DNA from: Diplocarpon mali
Taxonomy: Eukaryota; Ascomycota; Leotiomycetes; Helotiales; Drepanopezizaceae
Assembly: GCA_024741835.1 (NCBI GenBank)
Contig: JAENRP010000145.1
Coordinates: 19,878 to 62,462 of the forward strand
DNA: 42,585 nt
Direction of reading: 5' to 3'
A program made the translations under genes and the position numbers. The notes under the pieces are model-generated. The model was not told where the DNA came from. It was given only the letters and a program-made list of their open reading frames with translations, and did not search any database. Shown here piece by piece: positions 21,866 through 32,010 of this stretch (position 1 is the first letter of the stretch; the number at the start of each line of letters is the position of its first letter).

Positions 21866-23098
21866 TCAGAAGCCATCTCCATCCTTCCAACTTCTTCCTG
21901 CTTCCTGCGCTCTGTTCATTGGAATATCTCCACGATCTGTAGCATCTTGCTTAGTCTTAGTGCACCAGGCACTACTTGCCTGTATTTTGCTTTGCAGTTC
22001 CTCTCTTTTGCCAGCTTCCGGCTGCTCAGAATCTCGGTTTCCTATGTCCCATTTAGTGTTCAAAGTCACCCATTCCGCAAGCTCTTTCTCCAAGCGCGAA
22101 TGCTCCCGCGTCTTTTCATTGTAAGCATCAAACTCTTTCTCGCCTCCGAAGCAGATACCGAAGCCATCACAGTAGCAAATATGTTCCTTAGAGCATACAA
22201 CATTCCTTCCTGTGAAGATAAAATGCCATACATACTCAAACACTCTTCCACTGAGATAATCTGATAGGTTCGTCTTCAATAACCAATCTCTATAGGAAGT
22301 ATATGTCGTCAACGGCAGATTTCGAATTCTGTCCCCAGAGATCGCAAACTGGGCACAACACGGCTGCGCTAGCACAATAGGTATTGGCTCCTGGGGAAAC
22401 AATTCGGACCAGAATCTTGCTAGCATCGTTTCCTCCTGCTTGTTGACATCCTCCTCGATGGTACCGGGCCTCATCCAAGCAGGACAACCAGGATCCCAAG
22501 AACATCTCAAGTTCACATAACCCTCTCTTTGCACCCTCTCAGATGATAATCTTGACACCAGCTCCACTGCATCATTGCCCAGAAGATCGTTGTTATGCCA
22601 CGCGTACCGATGTGCGTGCATGAAGATGTTCACGTCTGATAGGTTGTGGTAGTAATCAATGATATATGACAGGTACACCATGGCTTCATTTCCTTTGTTC
22701 TTCGGCGGGTGCAGGGGCGCGCTTTCAAGATCTACCACATACACCTTCCAGTCTATATCTGGATCCTGATTGAAGTTCTCATTGATCCAGTTCGTGGTCT
22801 CTAGTTTAGTACGCGGTACTACTAGCGTCCTCGAGTATCTCTGGCCTATGGGCTTGCTATTGCCAGGCAGGAAGACACGCTTTGCATCTATAGTAGCCGA
22901 GTCTGGTTGCACGTTCCTGTCGAGTGAGATTTGGTGACTGGCGCTGACGTTGATATTATTTGGGAAAGCCGTCAACGTGCCCTGAGGTATTGCTAGGTAA
23001 CTCTGCCATAGTGTGGCGGGGAGAGGCGCGAAAAGGCCGATGAGTACAGCGACGGCGATGAATGAGTATAAAGTCATCCGCCGCTTACATGGCGACAT
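21866..23098 (-). CDS. DUF3431 family type II membrane protein
   Basis: Intronless, 410 residues. An N-terminal basic stretch (KRR) followed by a hydrophobic helix at about 9-29 predicts a single-pass protein with its bulk in the secretory lumen or outside. The core at 90-330 carries features I associate with the fungal DUF3431 family: TLVVPRTK, NKGNEAMVYLSYIIDYYHNL, the histidine-rich HAHRYAWHNNDLLGNDAVEL, GYVNLRCSWDPGCP and a cysteine-rich C-terminal portion. The family has no established biochemical role; a glycosyltransferase-like function is sometimes guessed from topology and I do not claim it. The start is the ATG whose product gives the clean signal anchor. An open frame immediately upstream (23,085-23,543) overlaps the start and is most likely leader sequence. 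Confidence 0.85.
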   Translation of the reverse strand: MSPCKRRMTLYSFIAVAVLIGLFAPLPATLWQSYLAIPQGTLTAFPNNINVSASHQISLDRNVQPDSATIDAKRVFLPGNSKPIGQRYSRTLVVPRTKLETTNWINENFNQDPDIDWKVYVVDLESAPLHPPKNKGNEAMVYLSYIIDYYHNLSDVNIFMHAHRYAWHNNDLLGNDAVELVSRLSSERVQREGYVNLRCSWDPGCPAWMRPGTIEEDVNKQEETMLARFWSELFPQEPIPIVLAQPCCAQFAISGDRIRNLPLTTYTSYRDWLLKTNLSDYLSGRVFEYVWHFIFTGRNVVCSKEHICYCDGFGICFGGEKEFDAYNEKTREHSRLEKELAEWVTLNTKWDIGNRDSEQPEAGKREELQSKIQASSAWCTKTKQDATDRGDIPMNRAQEAGRSWKDGDGF

Positions 23099-23619
23099 CT
23101 TGATTGAGGGACTTGCGACTGCCAGTGGACTTCCAACAGACCTGGTTATTACTTTTCGCCAGGTGACGGGCGACTAGTAGGGCTGAATGAAGCGCAGGAA
23201 AAGATGAGGTGGCATGATCTATCTTTCTGATAATGGTTGATAGAATGGACATTTTGACAAAGGGCTTATCAAATGGCCCCTTCCCTTCCTGAAAGGGCCA
23301 TATTGTCAACACACCGAAGACTTCGTTACGAAGACTTCTTTCCCGCTCAAAGTCTATTACTCTTACCTCAAAATTAAAACCTATGTCTCTTTCAGTTCTA
23401 TTTCCCAAGGAATTATAGCGAGGGAGTTGTGGTTCTCGGCCCTTTAGCATGTCACAGTCCGAAAGCGAATTAAGCCGACATATGCAGGATAGATAACTCT
23501 GATAACGTTTATCTAACCTCTCTATACTTGCATGTCTTGTCACTTCTTACTGTCCGTCCGTGCCCACGGAGTCCTATCCGCTTGCTTTTGTCCTGAAAAA
23601 GACATATATCTATCTGTAA
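23099..23619. other. 5' flank of the DUF3431 gene
   Basis: A 152-codon open frame on the minus strand covers most of this stretch and ends just inside the DUF3431 start. It has no recognisable domain, so I treat it as leader or promoter. No TATA box stands out. Confidence 0.4.
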
Positions 23620-24237
23620 GTATATCGCTAGTAGGTATTGGAGCATAACCAATTTCTCCTTTGCTTCTTTTTACGCGAAGCGACTGTGTTTTTTTTTTAC
23701 TTTCAAATAAACACTTTCCGAAAGAACATAACGGCCATATGCAGTAACCAGTTTGGAGTTTGAGCCATAACGTGTTTCCACAACAAAATATATGAGATTC
23801 CAATCATTATAGACTTTTCAAAATTTTCAATTTTTATTATTTTAAATTTATATGAATTGGGATTTTTAAGTAAGAATGAGCTTCTATCAGCTATAGCATT
23901 AGGGTTATATTATTCTTTACATGTACGCGCTCATGTACATAGTGAAAATCAATATTTATTGCCTAAACAAGGCAAAAATCTTCAAATTTGTGTTAAAATT
24001 TCATCTTTATTATTTTGTAAAATGATAACACCAGATATGTCATCACTAATGTCTGTTTTTATTTGTTGATTACTCTTAGTCATTCGAAAGAACTTTCACT
24101 TCTTATATGTTAAATATGAATTGGTTCTTATTTTAAGAATTTTGAAAAGGTTTTTAGTTAGTATGTTTGAAATTTTACTAAAACAAAAGGCTAGCGTTCA
24201 AAGTACAGGCCTATCTAAGGAGAATGTAAAGTGTTAG
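23620..24237 (+). other. AT-rich open frame if TGA is read as Trp (possible mitochondrial insert)
   Basis: In the frame starting at 23,620, no TAA or TAG occurs for 205 codons until the TAG at 24,235. Only two TGA codons interrupt (23,761 and 24,067), which fungal mitochondria read as Trp. From about 23,780 the sequence is strongly AT-rich with a codon-like texture (many TTA, AAA, ATT) and does not resemble the RIP island. The predicted peptide is hydrophobic in parts and includes NELLSAIALGLYYSLHVRAH. I recognise no mitochondrial protein in it. It could be a nuclear copy of mitochondrial or mitochondrial-plasmid DNA, a recently broken gene, or chance. Confidence 0.35.
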
Positions 24238-25286
24238 TCTTATCATATGGCATCTTTTAAACGTACTATAACCTTTAGTGTATTACTATTGTTGACATAC
24301 GGCTAGATCTTTTTAACTTATAAGTTGAATATTTTCTATTGATTTTTTCAATTTTCGCTTATTGGCTTAAATCCAAAACAAAGAATTGTATCACCAGATA
24401 CAAACAACACCTAGCGCCAACATCTACTTAGCCACTAAACGCCAGTATATCTGTATATCCTGGCGTAAGGTGCGATAATATAGTACTTGGATGATCGGAA
24501 GGATAACATAGAATACGAATTTCGAAAGAGCCAGGTGCCGGCTCCGACCAACCTCTAAGTTTCCCTCCGGCCCTCATGTGCCAGATAATGAATCTGATTG
24601 AAGGAGTGAGGAAGCCACTGCTTGCGCGAGGAACTATCTTGCAAAAACTTCCGGCCTCATAGTATGTGTTATAGCTTTCCGTCCTACGTACTGGAGATAG
24701 AAGGTCTGGAAGCCAGGAAAAAATAGTCTGCAAGTTAATCGATGTGTATCTACAAGTTTAACATGCTAGCGAAATGCGGCTATGTGTTCCAGGATGTTTT
24801 TTACCCATCTCCAGTAGCTGCAGAAAGCCAAAAGGCATTTATACATTCTCCAAATTTGCGCTTCAAGCAGTGGACTCAACATTACTGATATCGAAAATCT
24901 CTTGGAGAACTGGAACTAAGGATTCTAAGGGGTCTGTCTATCTTTCATCTTGACCTATTATCGATATTCTGAGGATATGTATTAATAACACCCGTCTCGG
25001 CTTAACCCCCTCTCCTCCCCGCCGCCCCCCTCTCTATCGCGGTAGCATTTTGCATCCGAATCATTCGCATTCGCCGTATGCCCCTCACCATGTGAGATCA
25101 TGCAAATCCAGTAAAGTCTTGGAATCCAAGCCCCTGACTCTACCCACAACCAGCTCTCGTAAATTCACATCCAAATCCATCTATTACTTAGTACTCTCGA
25201 GATAATTAAACCTGAATTTAAATAAATCTTCTTCTACGAGAAAGCATTGCAGAATCTGGTGGATAACAGATTCTTATCAGATGGAT
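24238..25286. other. gene-free intergenic region
   Basis: AT-rich to about 24,400, then balanced. A minus-strand open frame of 101 codons (24,428-24,733) lacks an ATG at its left limit and a known domain. A C-rich tract lies at 25,008-25,035. No gene is supported. Confidence 0.45.
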
Positions 25287-25992
25287 TCATCTTTCCTTGC
25301 CCTTCTTACTTGTCTCCTTAGTCTCCTTAGTCTCTTTCAATTTTTCTTTCTCCTTGCCCTGATTTTCCCATCTTATAACTAACAGCCCTAACCCCATTAC
25401 GAAAAGACAGCCGCAGCTAGCTGCCGACCAATGTTCAATACCCCTGAGATGATAAAGAAGGACTAAAGAGACGATGATGCCAATAATGAGAAATACTATC
25501 GAATTTGATATTTTCACTATGGTCCTGACATCAGCACCTATCTCTCCTCCTTGATGATGTAAAGATCTGAAGTAAAAAGCAAGAACAGAAGATAGAGAGA
25601 AATTCTTCTTCCGAATGCGTCCAAAGATCAAAGACATGAGCCGACTTACAGTCAGCATGCTCCTTCACCAACGCCTCTACTCTCTCCTTCACCCTCTCCT
25701 TCCCGTACTCAGACCTCCTCCCATAAAGAATTGCCCCGATCTCCGGCCCGAAAAGAGCGCGGTACGTGTCCAGGTCGTAAGACATGATTTCCTTCTCTTG
25801 CCCGTATAACCACGGTCGAACGAGGGCGTCGGCCGTGTCGCGTGGGAGGGAGTAGTGCTTTTGGAGGAGCTGGGAGAAGAAGTCGCGGATCTGGAGTGCG
25901 GTAGGAGGTGGTGATTGAGTCATTATGGATGGATGGGATTGTGGTGATAGATTGAACGGGACCTTGGAGGCAGGTTGTGAAGACATAGTCAT
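25287..25992 (-). CDS. small two-helix membrane protein, unknown function
   Basis: Two exons (25,650-25,992 and 25,287-25,537) joined over a 112-bp GT-AG intron give 197 residues. The donor is GTAAGT. I chose the acceptor ATAG before GTGCTG because it links the first frame to the second, which encodes two hydrophobic helices at about 124-143 and 151-169 and a Lys/Glu-rich tail. A closer CAG acceptor exists at about 25,559 but would give an early stop and a soluble protein. Residues 31-114 form a conserved-looking soluble domain (ALQIRDFFSQLLQKHYSLP, then DLDTYRALFGPEIGAILYG). I do not recognise the family. The hairpin topology would place both ends on the same side of a membrane. Confidence 0.65.
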
Positions 25993-26421
25993 GAAAGTAG
26001 AGCTAAGTTGGTGAAGTTGAAAGAGACGGATTTAAACGTCTGCCTGGTATCGTCCAAGAGCCTTGTGCTATGTTGCACAGAATATTCTGAGATTGCATTT
26101 TCGTAAGTCCATGGAGCTTTCCTCCATGCCATTTCAGCCGGTGTGATTTTGCAATTCCGATCAAGGGCAATGGGCCAAACATAGCCTCATGCTCTGACAG
26201 CGTGCTCCAGAGGCCACAGGGCCAATCAAACTGTCGAAATAACCCGTGGACCTTTGACGAGTTAAAATAAGTTTGAGCGGTAAGATTTTGATGACCCTCT
26301 AACCAACCATTCACGAATTGTAAGTAGCTCGTCTAGCAAGTACATCCTATTTAGATATAGCAGCAAGTCGCCGTAATCCTGCATACAGTATTATAAGTTT
26401 TCAAGCCACAGACCTGAGAGA
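25993..26421. other. intergenic region
   Basis: About 430 bp between two minus-strand genes, with no further coding signal. It must hold the 3' end of the Mrx15-like gene and the promoter of the small membrane-protein gene. Confidence 0.5.
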
Positions 26422-27393
26422 CTACGGCTTAATCCTGACAAGCCTATCAAGGGCTTTTCCTCCATCCAGAGCCCAGCCAGATGTAATGTCAACCTTGTAC
26501 ATTTGGTCCTGAATCTCAACCATCATCATGCCTTCTCTCGTCCATACTCTCTTCATCGCAGTGAATAACCCAAAAGAAGCCTTGCTAAATGCTGTTCCCA
26601 GGCGTCTCATCGGGGAAGTAAAGAAGTTGCCTCTGTAACTATCTTCCAATTTCTGCCTCTCCAACGCTTGCTGTCGTGATAATTCTCTGGCTTCCTGTAT
26701 GCTGGCTCTTTTGTCTTGCGGCACAAATCGAAAAGGAATTGTAACTTCCCGAGGCCTGACGCACATCTTCTTCGCTGGGAAGAAAGGAACAGGAAACATC
26801 TTCTTCAACTCGATCTCGATCTGCAGCTCCGGTACAGATGCGCTCTTCGCCAAACTACCTTGAGCCATATTGACACCCCTAGGGACTGCCTTGATGGTCT
26901 TCACCAACCTGGAAGGGCCAAGGACTAGCCAGCCTCCCAATGCCGCCATAAGAAAGCTGATACCCGCGAAAGCGAATGGGACCCATGCTGAAATATCCGG
27001 CGGAACATTGATATAATTGGTCCAAAAGCATGATATGGAGTATACGAAACAAAAGCCAGCCGTTCCGTAACAAGCAATCATGTAATTTGTGTGTGAGGGA
27101 GCTTCGTAGAGGAGTGTCGGGCGCGATTTCTGAGCGAGAGTCGAGGCAAAGGTTTGGTAGACTGCAGGTGAGGTTGGCGTTGAGGCTTTGACGGGTGTGG
27201 ATGGCTTCGCTTTCAGCAGACCTGACTTTATGGATGGTTGAGAAGTACGGGCTTTCTTTACGGCGCGAAGGATACTGCTGGAAGAGAGGTATTGGGATTG
27301 TTGACAGCCCTTCGATTGAGGGAATTGAACTGCTCGTGGAGCTTTGAAAGTACATTGATGCCGTAGTAGCAATCCCCTTGAGAAGGCCGACAT
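26422..27393 (-). CDS. putative mitochondrial inner-membrane protein, Mrx15/TMEM223-like
   Basis: Intronless, 323 residues. The first 60-90 residues are rich in Arg, Lys, Ser and Ala with almost no acid, a typical mitochondrial presequence. Two hydrophobic helices follow at about 104-124 (YMIACYGTAGFCFVYSISCFW) and 137-159 (WVPFAFAGISFLMAALGGWL). The C-terminal half is basic and soluble. This layout fits Mrx15, the yeast relative of TMEM223, which binds mitochondrial ribosomes at the inner membrane. The assignment rests on architecture and faint similarity, not on a diagnostic motif, so treat it as tentative. It shares a short divergent promoter with the pyruvate dehydrogenase X gene. Confidence 0.6.
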   Translation of the reverse strand: MSAFSRGLLLRHQCTFKAPRAVQFPQSKGCQQSQYLSSSSILRAVKKARTSQPSIKSGLLKAKPSTPVKASTPTSPAVYQTFASTLAQKSRPTLLYEAPSHTNYMIACYGTAGFCFVYSISCFWTNYINVPPDISAWVPFAFAGISFLMAALGGWLVLGPSRLVKTIKAVPRGVNMAQGSLAKSASVPELQIEIELKKMFPVPFFPAKKMCVRPREVTIPFRFVPQDKRASIQEARELSRQQALERQKLEDSYRGNFFTSPMRRLGTAFSKASFGLFTAMKRVWTREGMMMVEIQDQMYKVDITSGWALDGGKALDRLVRIKP

Positions 27394-27633
27394 CTAATTC
27401 TTCTTGTCAACTAATTTCCATAATTTTTTTGACTGATCAATTCCTACCTTGATAGCTATCCTTCGGCGTCCTTTGGAGTTGTCATAAAAACAAAATAGCC
27501 TCGTCGGCGAATCGGCCCATTAGAACCACTAGCGCGCATCACAGAATTTGGCGGGACTCAACATCTCAGGTTACTCTACCCTCGCGCCGTTTACCCGCGA
27601 AGCTCAATTGAGTTCCAACCCTCCCTCACAACG
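27394..27633. promoter_or_regulatory. bidirectional promoter between two mitochondrial-protein genes
   Basis: Only 240 bp separate the start codons of the Mrx15-like gene (-) and protein X (+), so they must share or overlap regulatory sequence. I see no unambiguous TATA box. A weak C/T-rich run precedes the protein X start. The role is inferred from spacing. Confidence 0.6.
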
Positions 27634-29003
27634 ATGGCATCTTTTGCGGCAGCTTGTCGTCTGTCCGCAAGGCTTACATCCAGGCAATTGCGACAAGAGG
27701 CCTCTTCTCGAGGTCCGTTTCCCTGTCAATCAATATAGTAGAAAATAATAATCGCGAATGACTTACTGGGGAATTGACAGGTTTCCGCACATCGACAACA
27801 TGTCTCGCAGCTCAGAATTTCACCATGCCAGCTCTATCTCCTACGATGACGGAAGGCAATATTGCAAAGTGGGCGGTCAAAGAGGGGGATTCGTTTGTGG
27901 CCGGTGATATCCTACTGGAGATTGAGACGGATAAAGCTTCCATGGATGTAGAAGCGCAGGACGATGGAATCGTGGCAAAGATTCTCCAAAGTGATGGAGC
28001 CAAAGGAATCAAAGTAGGGGCGCGAATTGGCGTCCTAGCAGAAGCAGGTGACGACCTCAGCACTCTCGAGATACCCGCCGAAGAGAGCACAAGCTCCTCT
28101 TCCCCCCAGAACGAATCCAAATCGGCACCCGCAGAGTCCAAGCCGAAAGCTTCGTCTCAATCCCAAAACTCGGAAGCCCCACGAGCTTCGTCAAAGAAGT
28201 CGTCTGGACTAGTAAAGAAGCAGACATATCCACTTCTCCCCTCCGTTGAGCACCTCTTACACCAGCACAAACTGGACCTATCTACAATCGATCAGATGAC
28301 CCCTACAGGTCCTAACAATCGCCTACTAAAAGGGGACGTCCTGGCTTACCTAGGCACAATACCAGCTTCCTACCCTGCCGAGCTTTCCACTAAATTAAAC
28401 GCACTCACCCACCTCGACCTAAGCAACGTCAAGCTCGCAGCACCCGCGCCGAAGCAAGTATCAGCAGAAATGGCTGCCCGGCCTGCCCCGCAACCAGTAA
28501 AGAACTTGGAAGTCGCCGTCCCCATATCAATGAAGCATGTATTGGATGTGCAGAAGCGGATTCAGAGTACGCTCGGCGTCTTCATGCCGCTTTCAACTTT
28601 CGTCGCTCGCGCCACAGACCTAGCGAACGAGGATCTCCCACGCTCGAAGACTTACGCGCCAACTGCAGACGAGCTCTTCAACTCTGTCCTTGGTTTGGAC
28701 AATGTCACAACTTCAGCTGGTGTCCGAGGCACTTTCATGCCGCAGATTACCGCTTTATCGTCTGCTGCTCCTCAAGCAAAGCTAGCTAAGAGCCCAGCGA
28801 GGAGTAACGACATTATTGATATCTTGTCTGGCAAGAAGAGTATCACTTCCTCGGCACCAAGCAGCAAACCAATTCCAGGCCTCTCCAACACAGTCAATGT
28901 ATTCAGCGTTACTGTGCCGAAAGGAGATGAAAAGCGAGCACAGATCTTCTTGGACAGAGTCAAGACGGTCTTGGAGGCCGAGCCCGGAAGATTGGTGCTG
29001 TGA
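27634..29003 (+). CDS. PDX1: pyruvate dehydrogenase complex protein X component
   Basis: Exons 27,634-27,712 and 27,781-29,003 are joined over a 68-bp intron and give 433 residues. The N-terminus is a mitochondrial presequence (MASFAAACRLSARLTSRQ). Residues 38-115 are a lipoyl domain with PALSPTMTEGNIAKW and ETDKASMDVE, where Lys78 is the lipoylated residue. A Ser/Pro/Lys-rich linker follows, then a peripheral-subunit binding domain at about 178-219 (PSVEHLLHQHKLDL to RLLKGDVLAYL), which in this family docks dihydrolipoamide dehydrogenase (E3). The C-terminal part lacks the HxxxDG catalytic motif of E2 acetyltransferase. That separates protein X from E2 and fits its structural role of anchoring E3 to the E2 core in the matrix. 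The first-exon ATG was chosen because splicing yields a continuous presequence. Confidence 0.9.
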
Positions 29004-29167
29004 GTTGACTGCATGTAATATAGTAAAGCTAACAGAAAGATGATACCAAAAATTATCCATTTCGGACGCTTGACTAAATATTTGGTGACCACGGGCAACA
29101 TGTCGTTTCATGTTGGCATGAATGCAGGTGCCACTCTCTGTTTCTCATTCTATTTACATGCAACGAA

Positions 29168-30995
29168 CTACCCGCTCCTGTTGCCGTTCAGTCCATGGGT
29201 CAATCTCTTATTGCTCTTTGTTTCCAATTTTTCGTCCACATCCGAGACAACCAGAATGCTATATTTACTTTGCTGGCAGCGAGGGCTCCTAGTTCGAATC
29301 AATACGGGGGCCTCGCAATCCAAATCAAGAATAACTAAGAGACTCACAATCGTGCCCACCGAACTTCCAGGCAGTTCGACAAGATCCTCGAAATGGCCTC
29401 CCATAGCCGCGAAGTTATACAAGCCTTCAACAAGCACACTCTCGCCATCCTCATCTTCCTCCTCTTCGAAAGCGCCAAATCTCTGTCCGACTTGTCCTTC
29501 CACAATTGATTCATCAAAATCGCTCGCAGCCAGATTTGTACTCTTGTCCGGTGCGTTGGTAATGCGTGGTTTTACAGAAATGTAGAAGTGAATCGGAGTA
29601 AATATGTCCTCCTGGAACATCGTACTTACAGCAGACATCTTCCTAGCATTGAGAAGCTCTCCGGTTATACGCAAAGGCTCGGGATCTGTTTGTGTCTCAA
29701 ACTTTTCCTGAAGAATTGCCAATTCGGCCTCTAGTTCTTTCGCCTTGGCGTGGATGCATTCTGCTATGTCTTCGGATTTGGACTTGAGCTTTGCAGCCAG
29801 GGCGTGAGGAAAATCGACTGATTTCTTCACGAGCTTTCTGGGCGGAGGTGACTTAGGTGGTGTAGGTGGGCTTGAACTCGATTGCCCAATAAGAACATCG
29901 ATGCCAGCGATCCTCTCATACTTTGCCGATGCCGGCTTTTGGGAACAGCAAGGGAGAGTCTCTTCTATTATTGGCTGCGGCTGGGCATCAATGTGGTCTT
30001 GGACTCTCAAATTCAATTTGGCTTTGGACTTTCTAGGAAGAGGTCGCTCGAGCAGGAAAACGAATGTGAATTCACGCGGTAATCCACCTTCTTGCTGAGA
30101 ATTTTCTTCCAAGGACCAAACAAGGGCCGTATCCGGAATTCTTGGTGCAGAAGGGGTACTCGGCGGGTTGCCTAAGTAAAGTCAGCTTGAAGCTACCTTA
30201 CAAATATAAAGGCAGTTCGGCCCGAGGGGAGCGGCAAGGTCGACGTCTACTTACTACGAGTAGATCCCTGACTATACAATTGTCAGCAACGAGGTTTTGT
30301 GGTGAGGAAATGATTTTTTAGTACATTTTTGCTGCTCGATACGGAGCGACTTACATTCTCATAAACGTTCCTACAACTAGGTCCTTCTCATATCCAATCT
30401 TTGGATCCACTGTTGCTTTCGTAGGACCTTGAGCTACTCCCAGCGATGCACCAAGCTACAACTCACAGTTCAGTCAAACTCGAAATCCCATCATTGAAGA
30501 ACAACGCACCTGGAAATTCCATTTCAAACTGGCACTGCTGATCCTCCCAAAAGCCAGGTGCGGTGCGAACCTCAGTACTCTCAAATATTCGCCATCCTCA
30601 TTTGTCGCCTTGATTTCCAACACCGCGCTGTTGAAACGGTGATCCTCGCTCAGTGACGGATGCAATGTAAAAGCAATGGCGACAAATGTGACGTAGGTCT
30701 TGGAAAGGTGTTCATTTTGCTGATCTGGATTCGAGTCCGGATGGATATTGGGCGAGACGAACACGCCATTTTGTAAGCGTGTGAGATGTGCTGATATGTA
30801 GGACTCGCCGAAGAAGTGGCGTTCGTAGAGCAAGTTGTGCGTCAGCTGATACTTGGCTAGAGGGATGTGGGTGCTGGTCTTTATCTTCCCATTCGCCTTG
30901 ATCGGCTGTGTATTTTTCCTAGAGATTACTTGCGAAGTCGCAGAATCGGTCGTAATATTGAGAAGCGCCACGGATGCCGCGGTGGAATCGGTCAT
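29168..30995 (-). CDS. fungal protein of unknown function, four exons including a 17-nt exon
   Basis: Exons 30,510-30,995, 30,355-30,455, 30,255-30,271 and 29,168-30,171 keep one frame and give 535 residues. All three introns are GT-AG, two with GTAAGT donors. Exon 3 is only 17 nt. Residues 1-200 look folded (YERHFFGESYISAHLTRLQN, RFNSAVLEIKATNEDGEYLR). A Pro-rich stretch lies at about 302-312, and a Lys/Glu-rich helix suited to coiled coil at 324-360. An acidic run (EEEEDEDGE) is near the C-terminus. Two more donors, GTAAGT at 29,629 and GTGAGT at 29,347, may be real. Using the second with an acceptor at 29,289 would end the protein at 29,265. I recognise no family. The gene is convergent with protein X and divergent from the P450. 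Confidence 0.6.
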
Positions 30996-32010
30996 CTCGT
31001 AAACGGACGACCTCGCTCTTGCAATGAATATTAGAATGAATTGAGGTTTGATAAAGAAAGGTAGTTATATTTTACTGAACATTGATACGTTGGCGGAAGG
31101 TCAGCAGGCAATGATAATCTCTAGGTAAATGGGCCCAGAACAGAAAGAGCGTAGGACTTTCCTCCGACGGCTTTTGTCAGGAACGAAGCATCAAATAAAT
31201 GTAACGAAAAGGAAAAGGATAACCCCAGAAAACGCCATTGCTTTTTGCCGGTGGTCTCCAATGGCCATATTGAAACAAGAAAAACAGGCTGCTGAGTGAG
31301 TATATTTTTTGCTAATTAAGCGAACCCCTCGCAAGTGGGAGAACGAGAGCTCGAGAGTCGATTTAAGGTTTAGCGTCCAGCTTACTAACCCTTCTGACTC
31401 GTCCTCTGCCGTGCTTTATATTGACGACTATCTTGCTACCGTTGGCGTAAATTGTAACTACCTTCAAAGATGCAGTTGCCAGCCATGAGATCACATCAAT
31501 AGCAGAGGCTTAAGCAAAATCGAAGATCCAGTCAGTTTCAAAAAAGGCATCTGACGCCAGATCATCCACCTGAAAGCATCTCCATGCAGGCTTAGAGAGG
31601 TCACAGCAGTGTGCGAATCTTGTATCTTGGTCGACCAATTCAAACAAGCTGCCTTGATTCAGAAAGGACCATAGATCTTCATTCCTTAATTCCCGCGGAT
31701 ACCAAACAAAACAAGAACGAGAGCGCCTCTTCATTTCTTTCGAGTATATTCATGGTTCCGTTCCTCCCATCTGTCGTCGCCTGCAATCAATAGCTGGCTC
31801 ATTCGTGCTCTATTTGAATTGCGGTACTGTAACGCGACCTCTGCGCGACACAGTGGTGAATGGAAGCACGTCAGAAGATTCGTTTTCGCACCTTTTGGGC
31901 TCTAAATGTCTCCCAGCTACGCAGACAGCTGTAAGACAACTTCTGCAATCTCATCGAAAACCCACTTCTTTTGAGCTGCGACCTTTATTGGTGTATTACT
32001 AGCAGAGGTG
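30996..32010. other. divergent intergenic region
   Basis: About 1 kb between the unknown four-exon gene (-) and the P450 gene (+). Overlapping open frames of 60-74 codons at 31,510-31,800 lack support. Promoters for both genes must lie here. I identified no specific element. Confidence 0.5.

Noticed and set aside
23085..23543. 152-codon frame upstream of the DUF3431 gene
   Set aside because: It overlaps the DUF3431 start in another frame and shows no domain; more likely leader sequence.
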